Source: Leuctra nigra (Eukaryota; Arthropoda; Insecta; Plecoptera; Leuctridae). Taken from it: a stretch of 64,000 bases of DNA. The DNA is taken from positions 16,557,073-16,621,072 of the forward strand of contig OW203767.1 of assembly GCA_934045905.1 (NCBI GenBank), given 5' to 3'. Positions 12,801 to 22,300 of this stretch are shown here, in pieces. The notes under the pieces were generated by a model that ran no database searches, was not told the DNA's origin, and saw only the letters and a program-made list of their open reading frames with translations. A program made the position numbers and the translations under genes. The first letter of the stretch is position 1, and each line of letters begins with the position of its first letter.

Positions 12801-15800
12801 CCAAATTTGGGAACAATAGGTTATGCCATTTGCGCGCTAGAGGACCGAGAAAACAGTGAAATTACACCACTTTCTGATTCTGAAGATGATGATTCTGATG
12901 AAATCAGGAAACCCTGTTGACAGCGCCACAGCCTAAACGGCTAAACCGATCGACCTGAAACTTTTACCACATATGCACTTTTGGCGTCTGATGATACCTT
13001 GCCTCTTGTGATTTTTTGTGCCGCCATTTTTAAACCGGAAGTGACGTCATAACTCAAAAACGTCTGGACCGATTAGAACGAAATTAGCGCCATTCGATTT
13101 AGATGGTCATCTATATGAAGTATCAATAAAAAAAATATTATTTTCTTATTTTCTAAACCGGAAGTGACGTCATAAATACGCAATATTTAACTTATTTCAA
13201 CAAATTATACTTAAAATACGTACATAATTAACTTACATTGTAACATAGACAATACAATTTATATATTCAAGGTAGCAGTGTTCTCGGCCGCCATTCCTGA
13301 AACCGGAAGTGACCTCATATATCTAAAACGCCTGTAACGATTGCAACTGAACTAGCTCCTGCGTATTCATTCTGCTATTTATTTGAAAAATCAATTGTGA
13401 AAAATGAATAAATAAATTAATGGTACCGGAAATGGCGGCAGGAACCACTAAATGAAACCGGAAGTGACGTCATATATTACAAACGGCATGACCGATTTTA
13501 CGGAAATATAGGGATTAGGAATTCAGATGGTCGTTCATGAAGGTATCAACTAGATAAAACTAGATTGTTTTCTTATTACCTATACCGGAATTCGGCCGCT
13601 ATTTCAAAACCGGAAGTGACGTCATGTATCGAAAACGGCTGGATCGATTATAACGAAACTTAAGCTATTCTTCTTGGATAATCATTTTCATCTTATACCA
13701 AACGCAACTTTTCATAGTAACCAAATCGGTTGAGGCGTATTTTTTTAAAGAAATTAGTCCCTGCTCGGACATGTGCTACAAGCTGTATGAATAAACTAAC
13801 AAAAGAAGTGATATCCCAGAAAAAACACTCCGTGTAAAAATACCAGCCAAGTCTCTTTAACTATAAAAAAAAAATAGAAGAAATCTAAAAATTCAGCACT
13901 GAAAAGGAGTGATATCAAAAAAGGAGCCAAGTCAACGAATTTTCAAAATTTTAATCGTACCATTGAAATAAAAATATCAACCCCCGAGAAATACTTAAAA
14001 AAAGGACTTGGCGCATCGTTTTTTTAAAGACATTTTTCTATTCTTAAGCTTATGCCACTCACATACTACGTAGTTCAGAAATGCCTAGAAAAATTGGGAC
14101 AAAACTTTCAAATTAAATATTGAACATTCTGTAAAATATTTTAAATTTAAATATAAGTACGCAAAGAAACATAGCATTGTCTTACAAGCAATAAATACAG
14201 AACAGTTGTGTTTGTGATTGGTAGGTACCTATAGTTTTGTGGGTACATCAACATACCTACTACAGCATTATACTTTGAACCTTCTCGCCGTGTAATTAAT
14301 TGCTATTAATTAACATTTTATACCAAAAAAATTCATAAATTACATAACGTATTACTTTAGATAAAAATCTAGTCAGTAATTATTTGAGCAGCATGGCTCA
14401 GTGCACTAGTCACTTATACAAATCTCATTGACGGCCTTCTTGTAATGAGCGCTTTCGCTATTTCCCTCAGTCACGATATTGAGAAGTATGATTGATTAAT
14501 ATGACCCTAGAAATAGTGGCAATAACGAATAGACTAGGCCGCTTCCGTTTATTCGTTATTCGTTTATCCGTTTATTTCCTCTGAATATTGACAAAATACC
14601 AAAACTGCCAGTAGGTAAGAGTACTAGTTATATTAAAACGTAGTATGATTCGTCGATAATGAATGTGATATACTCAGGAAAATATACTTGTAGAGTTCTT
14701 CCTATACTTTTAGGATAGAAAAGTGTCTTTAAAAAAACGATGCGCCAAGTCCTTTTTTTAAGTATTTCTCGGGGGTTGATATTTTTATTTCAATGGTACG
14801 ATTAAAATTTGGAAAATTCGTTGACTTGGCTCCTTTTTTGATATCACTCCTTTTCAGTGCTGAATTTTTAGATTTCTTCTATTTTTTTTTTATAGTTAAA
14901 GAGACTTGGCTGGTATTTTTACACGGAGTGTTTTTTCTGGTTACTAATTAACGAAACAAAAAATTAAAAATGTACCAAGGGATAACCCTAAGTTTGTCTT
15001 TTATCTAATCACGATTAAAATTTCAAATAATTTGGTCTACCCATTTCGTCTCCAATCGTATCGCAAAAAGTGTCTACAAAAAGCAGTAAAATCGCTCGCG
15101 CTTGCAGCACCTTAAGGAGCATTATTCTAATATTACTTAGGACCTCCCAGGGAGCTCCTGTGTTTGCTGGGGGAGTTCTGAGTAATTTTATCATAAAAGA
15201 ACAACAATGACCTATTTTCTGCTTCCACAATCTTTTTATCTCATTGATTAACACTTCACATCCTCTGACAGGCTATGCATTTGCCAACATGGCGGCCGCC
15301 GCTGAGTTCTCCGAGCAGCGGAGCCGCTTCTTCTCCGAGCACGAACGCTACGACGACTACATGGAGATGCGTGAAGGGTTAGACTTGTCCGGAGTGACAT
15401 TCAGAGAGTCCGTGGTGGCCGCTGGCCGGCGACCTTGGTACTCGGACCAGAGAGTCTTCTGGCTAGCCAGCGGGCTGCTCTTGTCATGGCCGCTTAGGTT
15501 GCTCCTTGAATACAACACAGCTCATGTGCACTACCAGGTCAGTTACCATTTCATTCATAATACATCCCTGTCTTCAGAAAAAAAATTCACAAACAAGTAG
15601 AAAAGTTTCTATATGGTGTGGCCTAGTTATTAGTAGAGATCTTCATAACTGCATACATTTCCTTTAATTTTATTGCATAGGTACCCACATCTGATTCTCT
15701 TATACTTATAAAATCATACTTAAAAATCATGACACATAAAATCATGACACATTGGAATTAGATTTAACGAAAATGTAGCACTATTATAAATTGTTTATAA

Positions 15801-16625
15801 CTGATTAAGTTATATTAAAAATTATGACACATACAATTTCTCTCCACATTCAGCCTTGTTTAATTGCAGGTGACGAAGTTGTTTGGAGTGAATTATGAAA
15901 TAGTAAGTCGGGGTACGACTGTGGACAGTGACCTTGATCGTCGCATCAACGCCAATACCTCGCTGGTACCTTCCTACTCAGAGGCGCTGCTAATGGAAGC
16001 GCCTCACTCCGTCCCGCCCACTTACTCTGCGTACATGACATCGCAGATCTCTCTTCCCGCCGTGCATCGGCCGAGTTCTGTAGATCTTCAAGCCGCACCG
16101 CCCAACAAACCAATCACAACTCTTGTCGGACAACCGGCGGAAACATCCGCGGAAATTGTGCTTGGTCGTTACCGTCGATCATGGGGCGGTATATCCTCTC
16201 TCAGACTTCAGCTCGCCCGATCCACGACTCAGTACCGTCTTGCAAGCAGTAACGACAGTGAGCCGACGGGAAGGAGATCGTTAGGAAGTATATTGGAGAG
16301 TCGTTGCTTATCACGTTCCACAACACACATCAGACTCAACGATGAAGACGTTGAACCGGATACTCAGTCTTCCCAAGCAGCAGACGACGAAGAGAGATCA
16401 GAAAGACGTGTCATGATTTATCCGAGTCCACTCGTGGAACGATGTCCCACGGATCCGTTCGGTGGACGCAGTGAGACGACTCCGACAGAAGATCCTCCGC
16501 GGTACGACGATGCACTGCGATTGCCGGCACTGGCCCGACTGCGGAGATCCCTCACGTGGCGGAGTGATGGGGTGGTGGGGGAGACTAGGGGTTGGAGGAA
16601 TATCAGCATGGAGACAAGTTTATAG
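723..16625 (+). CDS. TMEM151: TMEM151-family transmembrane protein, five exons, 5' end outside window
   Basis: Exons are 723-854, 6321-6544, 10504-10721, 15272-15537 and 15870-16625. All use AG/GT borders, and phases 0, 2, 1 and 0 join them into one 531-residue frame. The product matches the TMEM151 family along its length: the N-terminal WKCLILTLLIAGC membrane segment, the CDDGYIYIPVAF-to-VECWHC second membrane segment, WWKAVCYHYVRR, RYRHGDTYTTSQAYYERVN, CGVRDVS, the DDYMEMREGL block, a third membrane segment in WLASGLLLSWPLRLLLEY, and VPSYSEALLM. The C-tail ends ETSL, a class I PDZ-ligand pattern also found at the vertebrate C-terminus. Molecular function in the family is poorly known; human TMEM151A variants are linked to paroxysmal kinesigenic dyskinesia. 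The start exon is upstream of position 1. Confidence 0.93.
855..3642. other. Intron sequence, nothing assignable
   Basis: This is the 5' part of the TMEM151 intron. Part of it (about 1900-2680) is relatively CpG-rich and holds short open frames on both strands, but none shows a recognisable domain, splice context or homologous copy. Confidence 0.5.
3809..4406. mobile_element. hAT-type MITE, 598 bp, 8-bp TSD CTGCCAAC
   Basis: The ends CAGTGTTGAATCCAG and its inverted counterpart are flanked by a perfect CTGCCAAC duplication at 3801-3808 and 4407-4414. An 8-bp duplication and a CA-G start are hAT hallmarks. The interior has a G run at 3833-3855, C runs near 3865 and 4298-4318, and no transposase frame. 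Confidence 0.85.
4651..5997. mobile_element. Foldback-ending dispersed repeat, copy 1
   Basis: It starts TCTAGTGGAGCGGTCGCTCC, itself a small palindrome, and is clearly related to the copy at 12587-14942. It contains internally repeated units with CCGGAAGT/TGACGTCA-like motifs in degraded form (about 5110, 5240, 5385). It ends in a long hairpin: arms 5602-5756 and 5839-5995 around an 82-bp spacer. The arms carry ACTCCGTGTAAAAATACC outside and CTTGGCGCAT inside. No protein is encoded. Its superfamily is not recognised. Confidence 0.75.
6166..7634. other. Short flank, TMEM151 exon, then plain AT-rich intron
   Basis: Apart from the exon at 6321-6544, nothing is recognised here. From 6545 to 7634 the sequence is AT-rich with only short chance frames. 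Confidence 0.5.
6321..6544 (+). CDS. TMEM151: TMEM151 exon with second membrane segment
   Basis: The acceptor is CTCCTGCAG before 6321 and the donor GTGAGC follows 6544. It encodes VIINFSVYPIKSTQKMSPC, then DDGYIYIPVAF, a strongly hydrophobic segment and VECWHCTARIQLGHQ. It ends within a Trp codon (phase 2), which the next exon completes to give the conserved WWKA. Confidence 0.92.
7635..8432. mobile_element. Degenerate TA-flanked TIR element with a nested hAT-like insertion
   Basis: The left end GGAAAACGCTT...GTAACGCGTT follows TA at 7632-7633 and is related to the intact element at 32650. The interior GTTTGCGAATTC...GCAAGTTTCTGCTC matches that relative. A decayed GCTCGCTTAT at about 8414 may be the right end. 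A related AGAGTTGGGTAGTAACTT / AAGTAACTTACACAACTT pair spans about 7981-8404 and resembles the hAT MITEs at 17783 and 25601, but no clean target duplication was found. Confidence 0.5.
8940..9500. repeat. Degenerate local repeat, motif TACATCTGCCACCATTTGTA
   Basis: The motif occurs directly at about 9046 and 9338, each after a shared GAAATTTCAGCTTGATCA segment, and in inverted form at about 9469. This suggests tandem or nested copies of an old mobile element. No coding capacity is seen. The rest of the intron, up to the exon at 10504, is unremarkable. Confidence 0.5.
10504..10721 (+). CDS. TMEM151: TMEM151 exon, soluble conserved block
   Basis: It encodes KAVCYHYVRRKRHVTRYRHG, DTYTTSQAYYERVNSHAAAA and CGVRDVSRSLVLDARGP, the most conserved soluble part of the family. 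The acceptor is CTCATCAG; the donor GTGGGG starts at 10722. A minisatellite begins immediately beyond the donor. Confidence 0.93.
10723..11430 (+). repeat. Minisatellite of 20-21-bp subunits in 41- and 82-bp higher-order units
   Basis: Alternating subunits based on AGTTGAGCGTTACAACATGG and AGTTGAGTGGTACAGGAAGT make a 41-bp dimer. From about 11010 to 11256 an 82-bp unit is repeated three times (AAGTAGTTGAGC at 11011, 11093 and 11175). The array starts within a few bases of the TMEM151 splice donor at 10722. A decayed inverted tail continues to about 11600. Confidence 0.9.
11431..12187. other. AT-rich intron, no gene
   Basis: It holds degraded minisatellite copies up to about 11700, then AT-rich DNA with a short repeated AAAGTAAGTCTTCT segment near 12020-12080. 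Nothing else is recognised. Confidence 0.4.
12587..14942. mobile_element. Foldback-ending dispersed repeat, copy 2, flanked by ACTAATTA
   Basis: It starts TCTAGTGGAGCGGTCGCTCC like copy 1 and ends GTGTTTTTTCTGGTT. An exact 8-bp direct repeat ACTAATTA lies at 12579-12586 and 14943-14950. The body holds five near-identical composite motifs, CCGGAAGTGACGTCA, at 13035, 13158, 13303 (one change), 13458 and 13610, within diverged repeats of about 150 bp. The 3' half is a giant hairpin with arms 13816-14029 and 14725-14940. No protein frame is present. Confidence 0.75.
13816..14940. repeat. Inverted repeat (foldback), arms about 215 bp, spacer about 690 bp
   Basis: The left arm 13816-14029 pairs almost perfectly with 14725-14940. 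The outer tips CCAGAAAAAACACTCCGTG and the inner tips ACTTGGCGCATCG / CGATGCGCCAAGT match the hairpin of copy 1. The spacer is AT-rich and unique. Confidence 0.85.
15272..15537 (+). CDS. TMEM151: TMEM151 exon with third membrane segment
   Basis: The acceptor is CTCTGACAG and the donor GTCAGT. It encodes GYAFANMAAAAEFSEQRSRF, FSEHERYDDYMEMREGL and a final membrane segment (WLASGLLLSWPLRLLLEY). The TSD-bounded repeat block at 12188-15151 ends only about 120 bp upstream of this exon. Confidence 0.92.
15870..16625 (+). CDS. TMEM151: TMEM151 terminal exon, cytosolic Ser-rich tail
   Basis: The acceptor is TAATTGCAG. It encodes VTKLFGVNYEIVS, then NTSLVPSYSEALLMEAP and a long Ser/Arg-rich tail with two PPxY-type motifs (PPTY near the start, PPRYDDAL near the end). 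The C-terminus is ETSL before TAG. PPxY motifs can bind WW domains of NEDD4-type ligases and ETSL can bind PDZ domains; both roles are inferred from motif alone. A possible polyadenylation signal lies at 17506. Confidence 0.92.
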   Translation: MTKLFGVNYEIVSRGTTVDSDLDRRINANTSLVPSYSEALLMEAPHSVPPTYSAYMTSQISLPAVHRPSSVDLQAAPPNKPITTLVGQPAETSAEIVLGRYRRSWGGISSLRLQLARSTTQYRLASSNDSEPTGRRSLGSILESRCLSRSTTHIRLNDEDVEPDTQSSQAADDEERSERRVMIYPSPLVERCPTDPFGGRSETTPTEDPPRYDDALRLPALARLRRSLTWRSDGVVGETRGWRNISMETSL

Positions 16626-17782
16626 CTGTCAGCGTGTAGTATAATCGAAATTGCTTGTTGTCTTGCTTTAACTGCTTGTCACACAGGTCTGCATGAACAT
16701 GGGAACCGACTATTTGTCTGTAGTTTACCTCCGGAATAATTCAATCGAAGAAATGCAAGATACTTTGCCAAGCTTCCTTTCTGCACAAAACTTTCTGCAC
16801 GCCTTAATACATTTTTACAAAATAGCTCGCTCTTCGTAGCGGTAAACAATATTTTACTAAACGTCGTATTTGCCAGCACTCTGTCCCTAAATGCGCAGCT
16901 ATAATGCTGGATATCACTGTCCATATTGCTGTTGCCTTATTGCCTTTACACTTTATATCAATTGCGGGCACAACCAACCAAGGAAGGATAGATAGTTAGG
17001 TCAATTTGTTTGGGGTTGCTTCAATTGGAATAGATGACAATGTAGATTGTGGAGAGCACCTACTATCATTTTTCATATCATATATTTCCTCTATATAAAA
17101 TTAATCGAACAACCATCTTAACATACCTAATAACTTTAAATACAGAATGCATTACGATATATAGAACAAATATGTTAAAGTACGAACAATTTAAAAATAG
17201 TTTTTGAAAATAATCTCAAATATAGTTACCATCCTTGTCTGGCCGTTTGCAACTAAAACGTTGAGAAATATTATACTACTATCAGTAAATAACATTTGGC
17301 AACCCCAATTGTCATCGTAAACATTGAACAGACTTTTAACACCAATGATTGTTCGGCTTTTTGTCTTCACGCATTGCACTCGCCTTTGCACAATTATTAT
17401 AAAATATTCTAATAATCTAACTGGTCCGTCAAAATGATAATACGCTTTGTAATTGATAAAATTATATCACTTGTTGTTACCTCTATGAGAATATTATTGC
17501 ATTTTAATAAACACAACCACACACTGTAATGTGAGTTTGAATTATTTGTATTAGCTACTTTAATACCTTGTTTTTTTGGGAAATTACCATCAAAACTTCT
17601 AGTACAAAATAGTAATACAGAGCTAGGTTAAAAATAATGGCTTTTCATGTATACCTATCAATATTTGAGAAAAGATCAAGATTTACTGTTGATGTGTTGT
17701 TGGAATTTTCTTAAAACTTTTATGTTTGAAAAAAAAATATAAGGATAGACAATAGCTCTACATGGCTCTACTACCTTACAAT
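16626..17782 (+). other. TMEM151: TMEM151 3' region with candidate poly(A) signal
   Basis: No further coding sequence is seen. AATAAA at 17506-17511, about 880 bp after the stop codon, is a possible polyadenylation signal. Nothing else is recognised. Confidence 0.35.
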
Positions 17783-18410
17783 CAGTGTTGTCAAAGTTAC
17801 TTTCAAAATGTAGCAGTGTTACAGTTACAGTTACTTGCTCAAAATTCTAACAGTGTTACAGCTACAGTTACAGGGGTTTCAAAAGTAACACCGATACAGT
17901 TACTTTTCGAACGAAAAGTATCAGTGTTAAGTTACAGTTACTTTCATATTGACAGCAGTTACTTTCACAGTTACTTTCATTTTGGAAGCATTTTTCCTTG
18001 AATTTTTTTACATTTGAAGGGATTGAATTACGTTGTGATTGATAACTGACGATAGTGAACAGGGCTGGCAGGACAAGAAAAAAGTCCAGTCCAGCAGCTT
18101 TTTTTAAATTTTTGTCATTTTATGCCTTCTAGAGGGTTGAATTTTACCATTTTCTAAGGAATCGGACATTTTACATTATTCAATGAGGGATTAAATGTAA
18201 CATGCAACATTTCAGTAAAGTTACTCAAAATTGTAACGGGATAAAAGTTACAGTTACAATTTTCAATAAAGAAAGTAACTGAATACAATGTTATAAACTT
18301 TCAAACTATTACTTTATTTTTAAAGTAACATGTTACAGTTACTTTTACTTGAAAAAAGTAGCATGTTGCCAGTAACATGTTACTTTGTATCATGTTACTT
18401 CACAACACTG
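17783..18410. mobile_element. hAT-type MITE, 628 bp, 8-bp TSD CTTACAAT
   Basis: The ends CAGTGTTGTCAAAGTTAC and its inverted counterpart (GTTACTTCACAACACTG) are flanked by a perfect CTTACAAT duplication at 17775-17782 and 18411-18418. The interior is many variants of AGTTAC/GTAACT. No transposase frame is present. It is related in end sequence and interior style to 25601-26242. Confidence 0.88.
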
Positions 18411-18418
18411 CTTACAAT

Positions 18419-19382
18419 GCAATAGTTTGTGAATACAATTCATTTGCATTTTACATGATGTTACAAATGAGATCCTATACTACATAACATGTCAAATTAA
18501 GCTGGCCAGTAATACATTTTGAATAACCCTTCAACAATACCCCTCTGAAGACTGCCGATCGACCTGAACACAATGAGCGTCTGAGGCCAGGACAAAAAAA
18601 GCTGTTATTTGCAAAATTAGGGGGCACTCTAAATATGACATGCAGAGTAGGATGGCTGCAAAGTTAAAGTGTGTCCTGATTTTATTTAACATCGTTATGT
18701 AGGTACTAGTATGTAGTGCTCACTGTGGTACATTACCATAGAAGGTATTTAATTTGAGGTATATGATTTGATGTACGGACAATAAAATTCAATATAAAAG
18801 GTACAGGTTAAATTTATTAAAAATTAACATTTTCAGCAAATAATAATCTAATGACATCACAGGAGACATAGAAAACTTATTCATTCTTATTCAATAGGTT
18901 CATTTCATCTGAGTATTGCCGGTTACCAGCAAACATCGCATTATGACTCTCTGTATCAAAAAATGACAGTTCTTAAAACTCACGAGGCTCATACTCAATG
19001 ATGAGCCGGTACTTTTCATTAAACTTTTACATATACCTATCATCAATTTGGCTCTAAAAGAAATTAGAACAAAACATCTTCTTGTACAGAAAATACAGTC
19101 AGTCAATAATAAGAACAGCGAAATGTTATAATTATGAATTGAGGTATTAAAACATAAACATATTTCAAGGAAGCACTAGATATGAAAAGAAAATTATAAT
19201 TATATAAGAAATTAAACTACTGGTCCGGAAGGAGCTCAAAACAGACAAATTAAAAAGCTTGCACTTCTACGCCTACTGAACACTTAACCGTGGCAACTTG
19301 AGATGGGTAACAAGAACAACAGATAATTAAATCAGGCTGAATCGCAAATTGTGATGTACGTAGACTTTGGTCGGGTAATCAC
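18419..19382. other. Intergenic / NXF-A 3' region
   Basis: No gene is seen. On the minus strand a possible poly(A) signal (TTTATT on plus, 18813-18818) lies about 570 bp after the NXF-A stop codon. Confidence 0.3.
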
Positions 19383-22300
19383 TCACGTGTCAGGTTGTCC
19401 TTGAAATGCAGTTCTAGGAATACGATTCAGCTTGTAAAGGTCTCTGAACACTGTCAACGCTTCTTCCAGATTCCAGTTGCAATCTTCCAAGTTTCTGAAA
19501 TTAAATATTCACTTTAGCATAGAAAATAAATAGGTATATAAAAGTAATCTATTCAGCTTGAATCGCTGATTATTTTAACAATAATGAATCCACTTCATCA
19601 TAAGTTAAATCTACCTTTCAAAGAGTAACAGAAAAGAACAGAACCAAAATTGAGATGACACTGACAGTTAAGTTATCCTACTAGTCACTTAAATGTTCAG
19701 AAGTAAATGAATGAGAATCAAAACACAATGTTATAAAATTAATTAATCAAATTATTTGCCAACAATCAAACGTAATGCATTTTGAGTTATGTTGTACAAT
19801 GGAAAGTATGATGGATGGAAGAATATAGAACTGATCCGACAGATCATGTAATGATGTTATTATTCGTACCATTGCTGTGAATTGACTATGTAGGATACTC
19901 AGCTAGATAAGATACCTACATGCATCATCAAAAGCAAATCTGCCTCAAAAACAAATACTCAATCACATACTCACTTTCGAGCGAACTGCGGCTTCATCTC
20001 TGTTATCTGTACCACTATATCCGTCATCTGGGTTTTCTCAGATTCGTCGAGCTGCGGTACGGCGCAGACGGAAGTCCGTGGCGCGCGTTCGATCCTGAAG
20101 GCTTCCGAGGCTTCGGCGCTGAGTGCGTTGGACACATGCAGCATCTCGTTGACGATCTGCCACTCTTGGCTCACCAAAGTCTTGGCCATGCGACGGAGGA
20201 GGAAAGTGCGGTGAAATGAACGGATCAAGCCAGTGTCTTTGAATACACCAGTTACATTGATCAGAGCCAAGGTTTCCTAAGAGGGAAAGTACGATAGACG
20301 GCATTAAAAATAATACAAATGGTAGGTAGGCTACTATATTTTGTTGAAGGTAAAAAAGGGAAGAAAGAAAAAATGTTAAATAATTGTCGACATGATACAA
20401 TTGAGGCTCAATTAAATTATTAAACCTAAAATACAAATTTCTAGGTACCTACCTTTAAATGTTTCTTATTAAAGACATTTATTCAAAACTGTTGACACTG
20501 TACAAGTAATGTATTACCTCCAGCTAGGTTGTTTACAAATTGAAGAGCTCCAAGGAACAAGGATGAATATGTCATTTCTTAAATTGTTCAAGAACAATAC
20601 CTACCAACACCAGATAAATCACCACTGTAAACCAGACATTTCAATTCTTCTTTTAGAAGGGAAGGTTCCATATTTCGAACCTAGATTAAGGCAGCTTACG
20701 GATATATGAATATTATTCCATTTAAAGCAAAAAAAACGTATTTTGAAAAATCTGTCGCACTCATCCTTGTTTTGCGGAGCTCTTCAATTATAGAATAATT
20801 TATTTCTTGCTTTTTCCCCAAATTTTGACAGTCTTGGCTTAAGATGATTTCTCTCACAGAGCTCATATTTCAAGGTCAATGATTTCAATCTTTGATTTAC
20901 AATACTCTGTGCCGCATCGCCACGTTACATCTACGAGCAGTATTTACGATCATCAGCCACTTACCTTGAACAATGGAAGATCAACGGAGAATGAATGAGG
21001 ATCATGTTGCGTGTCCGGCAGAAGACAGAGAAGCTCGATGATCTTCTCTTGACCTTGAAAGAGCAGTTGGTGAACATTGTCCGTGTCGGACAACTTCTTC
21101 AGATTGCGATTATACTTCAAGTACTTCGTAAGCTGAGCGGTTGCAGAAGTTGTTTGCCCTACAGTGTAAAAAGTACAATAAGTCATTGTAATTTTTTAAA
21201 AAATATAAAAATTAACAATTATTATCAACTGACAATAAAATGATAATGATATTGTTTTACTTCATCAACATCTTATATATTATTTTATTATTATGATCAC
21301 AAAGGTATTCTTTGATGGAAAGGCATAGTATTAACTCGTGTATAAGACGCAATTATATGTCAATAATTTGATTCTGAAAACAGCCCTGCGTCTTATACAC
21401 GCATACCAAGCTTTTTTCCCAGTAAATCCAAGGTGGATGTTTGTAAACAGAGCTGTGGTAGACTGCCACATGTTGTCTATCTCTGCCTTTCCCCCTCACT
21501 CTGTCTGGACTACTCAAACTGTGTAGACACAACACTATAAACATATTACATTTGTGCAACAAAATGTTTTCCCTTGCATTTAGATCAGGAGACAAAATAT
21601 ATGTTTACGTCTGAAAAACATTGCTCTGACAGACATAAAATAGACTAAACACTGTTGAATGGCGATCTTAATGGAAGGGGAGGAGAGGAGTTGGATTTGT
21701 TTTGGAATGCAGAGGAAAGGCAGGTGCATGCCTCTATAGCTGGGTCCACATAGACCGTTTTTGCGTTTTGCGTTTTCCGTTTTTTTTCTATTAACCAATC
21801 ACAAGTCTGCCGTGAGCGGTTTCTGGACTGGTGATTGGCTGTAAGAAAAAAAACGGAAAACGCAAAACGCAAAAACGGTCTATGTGGATCCAGCTTTAGA
21901 GCAAGCAACAGCTGCTGGGAAGAGACTCCCCTCCCCCCTTTCTCAGAAGCAGGAAATTACTGTTTGTTTACAACAAGTTGGCAGTGATTTTCATTCAAAT
22001 AGCTCAGTTAGCTGGAAAACCAACATTTAGATGGATATCATGTATACAAACACACAATGTTTTTCATCATTTACTGCGTCTTATACATGCATGCTAAGTG
22101 TTTTCTTAAAATAGACTTCTCAAAACAAGGGTGCGTCTTATACACGAGTGCGTCTTATACACGAGTTAATACGGTACATACTTGGCAAGAGGTTGACTGT
22201 CAATGAGAATTGTGCTTCAGCATGGTAAGTTCCACTAAGTTTGCGCCTGTTTGCACTGTCATAGGTATCGAAGTAGTGCTGAATGAACTGGTCGACCAAT

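Larger units (their letters stand above)
12188..15151. mobile_element. Long-TIR element interrupted by the foldback repeat
   Basis: Sequence on the left (12188-12530) reappears inverted on the right (14955-15151). Matches include GGGAGGTCC near both ends, TTAAGGTG, TTTGCGATACGATTGGAGAC, TGATTAGAT and CAAACTTAGGGTTATCCCTT. The arms are a few hundred bp with indels. No flanking duplication was identified. The element was split by the insertion at 12587-14942. Confidence 0.6.

Noticed and set aside
20038..20436. Long minus-strand frame overlapping NXF-A exon 8 in another frame
   Set aside because: Shadow of the conserved NTF2-like exon; includes intron sequence.
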